Shown piece by piece: positions 10,130 to 20,114 of a stretch of 64,000 bases of DNA (positions are counted from its first letter, which is position 1; each line of letters starts with the position of its first letter). Under the pieces are notes generated by a model that did not search any database, had not been told where the DNA came from, and worked only from the letters and a program-made list of their open reading frames with translations. Origin of the DNA: Beroe forskalii (lineage: Eukaryota > Ctenophora > Nuda > Beroida > Beroidae); contig WFMF01000047.1 of NCBI GenBank assembly GCA_011033025.1, positions 1-64,000 of the forward strand, written 5' to 3'. The translations under genes were made by a program, and so were the position numbers.

Positions 10130-11520
10130 GGATTGGGGGACAGGCAGCAGTGTGCTACCGATCAGGGTCATGATGTCAGGATTGTCACGATACACTCTTG
10201 GATAGGTAACTGAAAAGTTCGACAATAACTAAACTTCTAGTTTATACTTTCAAACTCTAACTGTTATTGTTTGCTTAAAATACGTCTGTCAAGTATATTT
10301 TATATTGAACTTCACAAAAACATCAAAATTGTGTCGTATCCTTTTGTTTCTAAAATACAGTATCCTACTATAGGGGGGAATGTCACTGTCCCAATTTACT
10401 TTTTAAAAAGGAAAAAGACAGTGGTGCAGGAAGTGCCGCTATGTACCAGGCTGTGAGACAAGAAACACTAAACTGCCGCTCAAAAAAACAATCATTTGAG
10501 CCCCAGTTGTCTCTGTCACTTTTCCCAATTGTCCCTGTCCCAATCCACTTTTTCTTGAGTGGCGAATTTTCATAAACGACGGAAACATGGCACCCTATTA
10601 TACTACTTAAATTATGGACACAAATCATTCAATACTTCTGAATCATTCAATACTTCTGAAGCATTGTATGGTTGATAAGAGCACAAACCTTGCTAACTCA
10701 GCTGAGAAAAGGGATATCTTCACGTGTTAGCAGCAGGGCATGTAACAACTAACAGTTGAAGACGGGAATCTGGATAAAATAGTTATGATAAGATATAAAA
10801 TTCTGAGATGATTATATGATACTTATACCTAATAAGCTGGAAATAAATGGCTGAACCTAAGCAAACAAGTTTTCTTTCAATGTTTTCGAAAATCATTCTG
10901 ATATTAAAGCCTCCGTTTACTTTCAAATAATGATTCAGAGAAGTGAAACTGAAATGTAATTAAATAAGCAATAAATCACCACTCACTTGTGAATGAAGTC
11001 TCGAAAGTTAATCAAGTGATCAAAGACAACAAAAGGCATTGCATCGCATCTGATGTACTGATGTCGAAAGATGAGCAAAACGACGTACGTATAACAGCAG
11101 GAAACGATATGCTATGCATACCGTGGTACGCGTACGCATTTTACCAGACAAAACATTTACTCCATAGCGCGGTTGTACATCGAGATATCACAAACTTGAG
11201 TGCGCGGCTCACTGAAATCTTCACCAAACGAAAGAAAATTTTATGCGGCTTCGGACAGTAATAGCCAAATTTTTTCAAACCCAAAAGATAAGAAAGTTAT
11301 GATCCGATTTGTCTGAAAGATTGGAGGAAATTTTCGCATCAATTCGCGACCATTTCTAGCATTGTTAGCCCGCCCATCTATTTTTTATGAAATTTCATGA
11401 AACAAAAAGAAAACAATCTGCAACTATTCTTTTTCTTTTGGTTTAAAAATGTAAGAAATTGAGAAATATAATGAGAAACAGCTTCAATTTGAAGTGAGAC
11501 CAGTCATCTGCAGTCGCACA
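10130..11520. other. Element interior, no gene seen
   Basis: AT-rich. Holds a direct repeat of GTCACTGTCCCAATTTACTT (about 10381) and GTCCCTGTCCCAATCCACTT (about 10529), and a 19-bp doublet AATCATTCAATACTTCTG at 10624-10661. The 90-codon ORF at 10989-11261 has no recognisable content. Confidence 0.5.
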
Positions 11521-11579
11521 CGCGATGGCGCGCGGGTCCAATGGCGTTCCGCGGGGTGTCAGGTGTACGCCATTTCTCC

Positions 11580-11810
11580 GAATGGGAAGCTAGAATTTCA
11601 ATCCCTTATTTCATAGAGATACATACCACTAGCAGTAGACGTTAGAAATGTAAATAAAGCTTCTCAACCAGAAGATAACTTTGTAACTTACTTACCTCAT
11701 GAGATGAACAAGAGAACCAGCCACCGATAGGATATTATCATCTCGACTATATATTGGTAGCGGTATCCTTATGACAGTACGACTTAATATTTTAGCTTCC
11801 CATCCGAGAA
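11580..11810. repeat. Nested foldback within the right arm
   Basis: GAATGGGAAGCTAGAATTTC at about 11580 is inverted as GGTAGCGGTATCCTTATGAC...TTTTAGCTTCCCATCC at 11757-11807. The same GGGAAGCTAGAATTTCAAGT...GATACCGCTA string occurs in both main arms, so the small foldback is built from the arm's own sequence. Confidence 0.65.
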
Positions 11811-11959
11811 ATAGCGTACACTGAGTAATTTCACTCTAAAAAATTGAGTAGGTATTGAGTTTGCAACTGAAATGGCCTAGGAAAGAAAATATTGCAATTT
11901 CGAAAATTTTTGTTCGAATTACGAAATTGTGAATATGCTGCATCGAAATACATTGAGCC

Positions 11960-12055
11960 CATAGCTACGGTGGTGTATTGGTCAACTTGCAGATACGAAA
12001 GCAGAAGGCCATAGGTTCGAGACTCGATGGAATCCATTTTTTTCCGATCTCGACC
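11960..12055 (+). repeat. tRNA-like Pol III promoter segment, right arm
   Basis: A-box-like TGGTGTATTGG at 11971-11981 and B-box GGTTCGAGAC at 12013-12022. It is the mirror copy of the segment in the left arm and faces outward. Confidence 0.45.
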
Positions 12056-12286
12056 ATCGGACAACAAGATCTTCTACATTTTACAATTATGAAGCCAAAA
12101 GAATGATAATGCAAGCTCACTATAATAACAAATTTAGAGGGATGGGAAGCTAGAATTTCAAGTCCTGCTAAGGATACCGCTATCAATCAATAGTCGTAAG
12201 AAATGTGAAAATGAAGCTCACATTTTATAAATAAAGGCAAAGCTTCGCGTTTGCTCGGTCAGATGAGTATTTTAAAACTTACTTAC

Positions 12287-12399
12287 CTCATCAGATCAGC
12301 TAGAAAACTGAAAATTGACCACGAAGATGATATGCTGAACTGTAACCGGCAATCCTCCAAGAGCTTCATCTTCACCCATGAGTGTAGCATGCGGGTCGC
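12287..12399 (-). other. Exon-like segment in right arm
   Basis: Same length and same acceptor/donor borders as 2776-2888, on the opposite strand, with few substitutions. Conservation of both splice borders in two arms 9 kb apart suggests either recent copying or use. Confidence 0.4.
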
Positions 12400-13589
12400 C
12401 TGAAATCATAATTATGTTTTTTCAAGTGTGCAACAGGCTCATATCAACGCATTGTGAGTTGCCAAAATCTTTTGAATTGCTTGGGGGATGTTAACAAGCC
12501 AAAATGCTACTGTTTTAGCGACCAAACCATAAGTTTGTGCTATTTACAGAAAATTTTAATTGGATCGAAACACAAGGAAATATCTTTATCGGGGCTATAA
12601 GGTTGGAGAAAATCAGAGCTCTGAAATAAATTCAAACTTTATGTTTTCACTCAGCGATGCAGCCGATTGAGAACTCCTGTTCACGATCAGCCGATCGCTC
12701 TATTTGTTTCACCTGACGATAGTCGGTTACCTGAAATGGTTTAAATTTGAGATTGTTGCGTGTAAACAATTAACATGCTTTTCGAATTGATGTAAGTAAA
12801 GCAGAATCAAGACAAATTGTCGGGATTCAACACATTCAATGATAGTACCTCTGATAACGAAATAGGCTCTGCCAAAACCAAATCGCCCGATCTATACCTT
12901 GTCTCTCTGTTGTTATTTGTGCCACATACAATGTGATTACTCAGTTTAATGAGAATAAAGTAATAATAAACAAGCTTTTAAATTTGCTCGTTGGATGTCA
13001 GACGGTGATCAAACTATTTGAAGGTAGACAAGGTACATCAGCTCCAAACTTTTACAGCATAAAACTGCAACAATATCCAGATCCGTCATTATTCTTTAAA
13101 CACAAGGAAATATTACTATACGGTATATGAACAAATGCAAATTGGGCATCAAGTTGGAAATCATTGAGTTGCTTCTCAAATATAGGGACAGTAGTGGGAC
13201 TGTGAGACGACTTCTGATATTATGAAGATCAGTCTGCCTCGTTGGATATTTGTACCGCTTGACGGAACAGTCGAAATTAAAAACAAGCAATGCATGGCTC
13301 ATAAATCTGATATTTTCGAAGCTTAGACTTCGATCAAGGTGAAAGCACTATAATTGGGGTCCTTTTTATCCTGTCTTCAATTCAGAGTACCTCGTAGCGG
13401 ATGAATCGTCCTATGCTCGAGGATTATGTCTCTGAGAACGCTAGCTGAGTTGCGTGGCGTCCAGCGCCTGATACTGCCCTCTGATTGGCCAATGTCATGA
13501 TGTCACGTGACGAAGTGTACTTTTGAGCCGGCGCGGATGTCCTATTCGATCCGCCAATTACTAATACGCCGAGTATAGTGGTGTGCAGT

Positions 13590-14660
13590 TATCATCAGAC
13601 ATCAGTCCAATACTCAGCTTTTAGGGCATTTAAATTGCCAGAGCTTTTTATGAGGTGAGTGTAAAATAATCATAATTATTTTATGCCATTACACACTTTT
13701 CAGCAGATTGATTTTCACTGTTCAACAACAGGAGTTATCATTCTTGATTGAGTGGAAAATATGTTTTTGATTGTCTTTAAGTGAGTCTCAAGGGATTGAT
13801 ATTGACCTTAATTATAACAACAAAAAAATTAAAGGGAGAGTAAAGCAAAATTTAAGGTGTATAAAAAGTTTCATATTATGACAGGTACTATGATTAAAAG
13901 CACTTTTGTCAAAGTCCGATGTTTCTATTCACTTCCTACCACATGCTATAGCTAAATCAAGAGCAATTCAAGGCACAAATTATGATTCAGAATGGTCCCC
14001 ATATCAAATTATACCCTCAGTTCACTACGTAAACACAGTATATAATGCACTATTTTTGACAGTTTTAATTGATTTTTTCACGCCTCGATTACTAATTAGA
14101 TACATTTGTTGGTTTCTATCACTGAGACAATTCACAATTCCACTAGATGAAACAAAATGGTAATTAACAATTCATATCGGGTAGATAATTATACAAAAAC
14201 GCAAGGTAAATAACATACAAGGACTGGTAGCGTGTATAGGAAGGGGACCAGATTTTGACATCAAGTGCATGTTATGTAAGATAAATATACGGAAGGGAAT
14301 ATCTCGCATTTTGGGCATTGGAAAATCATTGTTTTTTTAACGATTAGATTAGAGAATTGCCCTAGATTCTGTGTACAACGTATCAGAACAATATTCAAAC
14401 AAAATTTCTTTGCTTTACTTGTCCTTTAAGGCATGATTAATTCTTTGCTCTAACTTCATGCTTGAACTCCAAAACTATTCCTTTATCCCCTCAGGTAATG
14501 CTGTATAGTTGAATTGCAAGATACAAGAATCAATATCCATAAGATTTGAATCAACATATAAGTGTACAATCAAAGACCTCTAATACCTATTACTCATCCT
14601 ATTGAGGGTGTGATTAAACTACCTACCACTTTGGGAAAACATAGTTCAAATTCTATATTC
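13590..14660. other. Non-coding flank right of the element
   Basis: AT-rich. TTATGAG followed by GTGAGTGTAA at about 13650 is a good donor-like site without a recognised exon. The 85-codon ORF at 13906-14163 has no homology. Confidence 0.45.
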
Positions 14661-14667
14661 CTGTTAC

Positions 14668-15042
14668 TCTATTGTAAGGCATCTTAGGTTGATCAAAAAT
14701 CAGGTTTATTGTAAAGATGTGAACAAATCTTGCTAAGAATGATATTTTTCATGATTTTTTGCATCAGTTAGAAAAACTGAATTCCTCAGAAACAAATGAA
14801 GCGAGATTTTAGATTTAAGCCCCCAAAACTTTTTTGCCCATTTGGGCCAAAAATTTTCGTAAAATGGGCTCAAAAATTATTGGAGGTTTAAATCAAATAT
14901 CTGGCTCCATTTGTTTCTGAGGAATATAGTTTTCTAACTGACACAGAAAGAACCACGAAAAAATATTCATAGTGACATCTGTGCATGTTTTTACATTAAA
15001 CCTGATTTTTGATCCACCTAAGTCAATACAGATGCCTTACCA
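14668..15042. repeat. ~375-bp foldback (MITE-like) element
   Basis: Outer arms AAGGCATCTTAGGTTGATC (14669) and GATCCACCTAAGTC...AGATGCCTT (right) are inverse; inner arms CAGTTAGAAAAACTGAATTC and ATAGTTTTCTAACTG pair as well, with TTGGGCCAAAAATTTTC near the centre. No coding capacity, so it is a hairpin-type MITE. Confidence 0.75.
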
Positions 15043-15302
15043 AAAATAGATGATTACTAAACCTGACAATAGTGAAAGTATTTTTGAATTAAAAAGAAAT
15101 CTTTCTTCAAGACATCAATCTGCAAGACTTTTCTCCAACTCTGTACTTAGACACCAACATAATCCCTTTAGGTAATCCAAGGTAGTGAAAGTAAAAATTT
15201 ATTTAAAAGGCTGAGAAAGCACCAAGTGACCATGACAAGTGGTGTATCATACATCTGACAATAGAATATATAAAGTTTAAACTATAGTATCAGGCTTCTT
15301 TA

Positions 15303-15375
15303 GGGTCAGTGGTGTAGTGGTATCGATTTGGCCACAGGATCAAAAGATCCTGAGTTCAAATCCCGGCCAGTGCCA
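15303..15375 (+). repeat. tRNA-derived SINE head
   Basis: Contains A-box TGGTGTAGTGG at 15310-15320 and B-box GAGTTCAAATC at about 15351. The T-arm pairs 4 of 5 bases (CTGAG/CCCGG) but the acceptor stem pairs poorly and the anticodon hairpin has a 4-nt loop (GGATC AAAA GATCC). This favours a SINE over a functional tRNA. The downstream 60-70-codon ORF would be SINE body. Confidence 0.6.
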
Positions 15376-15821
15376 CTGGACTAAGGGAGAGAGATTTATC
15401 TCCAGCCTATGCAGCCTGCAGTTCACTCAGCTGAGCGTACAGGAAACTGTGTGGGAGGGTTAAATGAGGGGCTGCCCATTGCAGTTAAGTCTCTGGTGAA
15501 GAAAGTATGGATAACTTTAAACGGTCACTGGCTTGATTACATGGATCCTTCAAATCCTTTCATTTGCTGTTACAGCTATTGGAATGAAAGTAAAACCTTT
15601 GAGATAAAAATGTAGGCATAAGACATGAAGATTAGCTATTCACTTGATAGATTAGCTACAGAAGTTCTATAATCTATATGGGCTAATAACCTAGGCAATT
15701 AGTGGGTTGAACTGCAAAAATAGAAGAATGAATATGCCAAGCATGTACAAAATATGCTAATGGATAATGATGGCATATTTATGTAGGACTCCAAAGTCTC
15801 AGTGAACACCAATCCTTTACA

Positions 15822-15985
15822 CATGTGTGCCAACCGCTTGATTGACAGAGGCCTCGATAAAGACACACATCTTTCCTCTGTGTGCTTCAACTTTCTTGAT
15901 AAATTCCATCAAAAGCACACAATTTCGCATGTCTGTATCGAGACCTTTTTCAATTGAGCGGTCTGCACACATATGGGTAAGTCCT
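15822..15985 (-). mobile_element. Palindromic MITE, copy 1
   Basis: Termini TTACACATGTGTGCCAACCG and (rc) TTACCCATATGTGTGCAGACC with the internal motif GAGGCCTCGATAAAGAC. Same family as 24812-24976 and 26516-26682 but inverted relative to them. No ORF. Confidence 0.8.
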
Positions 15986-16329
15986 GCACCATATACAAGT
16001 CACAGCCTAGCAGGCTGGTGTTATTCAAAAATACATGAACCTATAAGCAATGATGGTATGTTGGTTTTACTCTCATAAACTCACTGTCAGCTTACACTCT
16101 GCTTGGCAAGTAGATAAATAGTAAATATAATAATAGTCTTGCAGATTGATGTCTTGAAGAAGGGTTCGCATAGATCTCTGATGAAGGTATCTCACTTGGA
16201 TCCTGTCAAACACCAAGGAAAGAGCTGCTGGAAGGTTTTTTTTGCTTGACTGTACAAAGATGACGGATTGCTGTTCTTACCAGATCCCTAAATTTATTAA
16301 ACTTCGCTTATTAGACAGCGCCTGTTCTC

Positions 16330-17490
16330 GCTATTCTTTCGAGACGACGCGACACCCCTGGTTAGGGGAAAGATGACGGATGACTGATTTGTATCCCAGA
16401 GATGATCGTTTTAACTTTGCTTGCTAAGAAACAATCGACAAAAAATAAGGCATTATTTCACAAGCTAATTCTGACTCTAAAGCCCAACAAATTTTTCTAT
16501 CTTCTCCCATTTAAAACTGGACCATATTCACGTTGTTAGATTTTAAAGGTCAATTTTTCTGTATCCTAAACCTAGAGTTGTCAAATTAAGTTTGCCCAAC
16601 CTTTACTAACCTAATCTCATTCTATAAACCTAACAAATCCTGACCCTTCAGCTCCAAGATGGTAACCCTATCCTTTAATGTTAGATGTGTTGACACAGTA
16701 CTCAAGCTTGGCCTTAGTGCTTACATGGGAGACGTACCAAGGGTAATATCTCCATATAAAATGGTTTCTTAGCATTATCTATGACAATGACGTCCCACTC
16801 AGAAAATATAGATACTAAGATTGCTGCTGCACCTAGCGCTTTAAGGACTAGGTTAGGTCAGATTAGGGTCAAGATTTGCTTGAATTAGGATAGGTTAGAT
16901 CCCTAGTTTTACGCGCGCCGCACCTTGCTCGCCGAGACGCGACCTGGTTAGGGGAAAGATACAGAAAATTTGATGTTTAGATCTGTGACGTCGACAAAAA
17001 TAAGTTTATATGGGAGACTCTAATAGCCCTTTTTTAGGCGGCGCGCGCCGTCGTTTCATTCCTCGGCGTTAGCACCTGGTTAGGTTAAGTTGCTAAACAC
17101 AGTAAACACGTATATCCCTGTTTTCGTTGCGCGGCGCGTACCCACACGGGCTTAGGAAGCGAGCGGGGTTGTGTTTGTTTGATGTTGTCAAACCCTTGTC
17201 TGACGTTGACAGACCCTCTCGAGAATCAGCGTCAGCGGGTCATACATCGTACGACAAGACATCAGTCATCACGTGTCATTTCACGTCACAGTCGTCACAC
17301 GCCAAGTCAGTGTCACATTCGAAATTACTAATTAGTTAGGGTTTTTCCTTTAAAAATCCGGTCTAATCGTGACCATGTTACATTGTGACATGACGCGTGT
17401 GACAGTGACATTCTCATCCTGACAAGGATGCATGTTGCCCTAACCAGGACCCTGGTTACGCGCATGGTTAGGGGAAGGATGCATGACGAT
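16330..17490 (+). repeat. Dispersed motif CCTGGTTAGGGGAAAGAT
   Basis: Three copies at about 16367-16390, 16943-16960 and 17464-17480, plus a partial one (CACCTGGTTAGG) near 17070. The first two share an upstream context of GAGACG/CGCGAC. They sit in a CpG-richer stretch. Confidence 0.6.
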
Positions 17491-17580
17491 TGACGCGTCA
17501 CGTCACGAATCACCATTTAAAGTTAATGTGAATTGTAACGTGACGCGTCATGTCAATTGTCATGTCATTGTCAAGATTAG
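17250..17580 (+). promoter_or_regulatory. Cluster of TGACG/TCACGT sites
   Basis: The palindrome TGACGCGTCA occurs exactly at 17491-17500 and 17541-17550, with TGACGCGTGT at 17391-17400. Around them are CACGTGTCA, TCACGTCAC and several GTCA half-sites. They resemble CRE/bZIP sites but equally an eroded tandem repeat; no gene start is tied to them. Confidence 0.35.
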
Positions 17581-17989
17581 CTGGGGTCTTACTCTTAGGT
17601 TAGACTTTAGAGCAATGCTGTCAACGGTTCAATTAAGTTATCTTATGACAATGATTTACAATTTGCAATTGAAAATGTGGATTGCGGGACTTGAATTGGA
17701 AAATTGAAACTTAAATATTATCGAAACAGAATGTGAAAAGGATCAATTCAATTTGAAAATGAGAACCATACTGCAAAAGCAGACTTATTCAAGATGATCC
17801 ACGGTGAAATGGTCAAATGTCAAATTGAATTTGAAATATAAAGGGGAAATTCGTCAATCATCAAATTCAATGCCAACAATTACATCAAAACTAGCGATAA
17901 TCATAATGATAATGGCGACGTACAATGTCGACAATGGCGAACCAAAATTCCTATCATTATCATAACCTATGGCGCAATACATCCATTCT

Positions 17990-18089
17990 GACAATTAAAT
18001 CAATCTGACAATTAAATCAATCTGACAATTAAATCAATCTGACAATTAAATCAATCTGACAATTAAATCAATCTGACAATTAAATCAAT
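17990..18089 (+). repeat. 17-bp tandem repeat, ~6 units
   Basis: CAATCTGACAATTAAAT is repeated about six times without interruption. Surrounding DNA to about 18700 is rich in TTGACAAT/ATTGTC motifs, suggesting older decayed units. Confidence 0.9.
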
Positions 18090-20110
18090 CGCGATTGTTG
18101 ACACAAACAATGAACTGTCAATGGCAAAGCTCATTGAATTTGACGGCTAAAAATCTGATCGCCATCGGTGCCTGGTCGTAGTCATTGTCAATTCATCACC
18201 ACCATTATCAACAATGAATGTAAATCTTCATTTTCAATTTTCGACAAGAAATCGTCATGATCGACGATCAAAATAAACCACCAGGGACGTCAATGGATCG
18301 AAAATGAATCACCATTTTCAAATTCAACGTGAACTATGAATTAATTTTTGACAATAGATTCATTGTTGACAATATAGATTCATTGTTGACTAATGACTAT
18401 GGATATCTGATAGTGATCTATAATTGCCGGCAATGCGAAAAATTGGTGCCATCTAATTCTAATTGTCGTAGACTGTCAATGAAGATCGCGATCAACAATT
18501 TACTGTCAGTTTCAGTGTCGACCTCGATGATGGATATTGATATTCATATCGTCATATTCATTTTCGAAAAGGGACATGTCGCCACTGATGCTGATAGACA
18601 AATACAATGTCGACACGCGTGCAACTGCAATAACATTATGATTAAATCTAACCGCCAACATTATTCATATTGCCATTGTCAACAAGGACGAAATTTCTTA
18701 TTGCTCAATTTTATTGGTATCAATTAGGCGCGTGATTGATTTCATGCCAGACGAATCGAGCTGTTAACGATAGCAGAACAAAAATCCTTAAAAAGGCGGT
18801 GGCGTGAAATCAATCTTGCCAAACAAAATGTGCGAAAACCAAAAATGTTTCAAAGCTTCAACTTATTTCACGTACACTATTCAACTGCGGCACCCAGCGA
18901 CACCGCAACATCTCAGGGTCTAGGGATCTTAAAGAAGGGGAATTCAACAATTCTCCATAGCCCGAAGTCCAGCCGTGATCATAAAATTGTCACAACAATT
19001 ACAATAATCTTGCCCGTGTCGGAGTACGTTGTCTGGCCCTCGCTCGCGGTAAGGGGTCGATCAGATAACGTCCGACAAAAATAGTCCATGTAAGCAGATA
19101 TAGGATTAGGAATGATGTTGACGATCATTGTCTCTTAGGCTCTGGCGTCTTGGGGTCACTGGCGTCTTGGGGTGCCTGATAGGTTATGGTTCCATCACGA
19201 GAAGAACATGAACAGCTGCTGTCTCTTTTTCCAATCGGTGCTGGTCCATTAACTTTCTAACTCTGTCAGTACAGAACCATCTGAAATGAGAAAGATGGTG
19301 ATAGATGAATAGAAAAAAGGTAGGTAGGTATGATATCTGATGTTTCAACTTCGTTACTAATTGATCATAAATTAAAGGTTCAGTCAGCAATTGATTGACC
19401 ATTATAATTAAGCGAATTCAGATTTATGCAATTATAACTGACTACGAATAATGAAATGATGCTACAGTTTCCAGTTCATGATCAACATCATCAATGCGTC
19501 CATTAACAGAGTAACAGAATTAGATTTATTAATTAGAACACCAGAACCAACTATATTATTGGCGGCTTATACCGACAATCACCCGCAGGATTGCAGATGA
19601 CCCAATCAGTGCGCTAGTTATGATCAACTGGTACGCTGATTGGTTAATCTCATTGGACCTGTGGCTAAGCTAATAGTTATACTCTGTCGGCGTTACAATG
19701 ATACTCTGCTAATCACGTGAATTGTACGCTACCGAACTACAAGAGTACTAAGGATACATTGCTCCTTGATTGGGGTAGACTTCGCTGCAAAACTAATCAA
19801 TCAACCGAAGATGTCTTGCTTGTCACTGTCAGTTGAAATGCCTAGCACCTTATTTACCTGTCATTATAATTAGTGTAGCTGTTGATCAGGTGTCATATCA
19901 CAATTCGTAACATTCTAGCATTTGGTAGTGGTACTGCGCGTATAAAATAACTGTCTGCTGTCCATGACTATCCTCCTTTTACTATTCGTCTGTCACTCTG
20001 TTATTGTGTACTCAGTGTACTAAACGATCGTGCTGCATGTTATAAAGCCCTGATATACATATTCAAGATACTCAGTTACTAAGATAAGACTGATACATTT
20101 GTGATACTAA
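18090..20110. other. Non-coding DNA upstream of the six-exon gene
   Basis: Enriched in GACAATGG and TTGTCGAC motifs to about 18700. An ORF of 132 codons at 18329-18727 looks like repeat-derived sequence, with no domain. An 18-bp doublet CTGGCGTCTTGGGGT lies at 19141-19174. The last 400 bp should hold the promoter; I see a TATA-like GTATAAAATAA near 19938. Confidence 0.4.
19936..19950 (+). promoter_or_regulatory. Possible TATA box
   Basis: GCGTATAAAATAACT lies about 175 bp upstream of the proposed ATG at 20115. A reasonable core promoter candidate, unsupported by any transcript evidence. Confidence 0.35.
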
Positions 20111-20114
20111 TACT

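Larger units (their letters stand above)
1596..13580. mobile_element. Composite element with ~2 kb terminal inverted repeats
   Basis: The sequence entering from the left (TACTCCGCGTATTAG, then ATTGGCGGA) is repeated in inverse orientation at the right end (reverse complement TACTCGGCGTATTAG then TAATTGGCGGA). The two arms stay alignable for about 1.8 kb at roughly 95% identity by eye. The interior of about 8 kb contains a Penelope-like element, several minisatellites and AT-rich filler. No transposase ORF was found. Both ends read TATACTC inward, so a TA or TATA target duplication is possible but not proven. It could be a large non-autonomous foldback DNA transposon with later insertions, or two inverted copies of a solo repeat. 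Confidence 0.75.
11525..13580 (-). repeat. Right arm of the long inverted repeat
   Basis: Reverse complement of the left arm, with the same order of CCAAT tip, TATA-like box, exon-like segment (12287-12399) and tRNA-like segment (about 11960-12055). It is longer than the left arm because a nested foldback of about 230 bp sits at 11580-11810. The 65-residue ORF at 12933-13130 translates identically to the one at 2044-2241. Confidence 0.8.
15105..16162. repeat. 26-bp inverted repeats flanking ~1 kb
   Basis: TTCTTCAAGACATCAATCTG (15105-) and CAGATTGATGTCTTGAAGAA (to about 16160) are exact inverse copies over 26 bp. Between them lie a tRNA-like SINE head and a MITE copy. It may be a non-autonomous transposon or two inverted fragments. 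Confidence 0.6.

Noticed and set aside
9749-10205. Three overlapping 120-140 codon ORFs
   Set aside because: Pure products of a stop-free 20-bp tandem repeat.
15303-15375. Functional tRNA gene
   Set aside because: A and B boxes are good, but the acceptor stem pairs at only about four of seven positions and the anticodon loop is the wrong size. Treated as a SINE head.
16367-17480. Interstitial telomere array
   Set aside because: GGTTAGGG words occur singly and not in tandem.
18329-18727. 132-codon ORF
   Set aside because: Lies in a field of TTGACAAT repeat words, biased composition, no domain.
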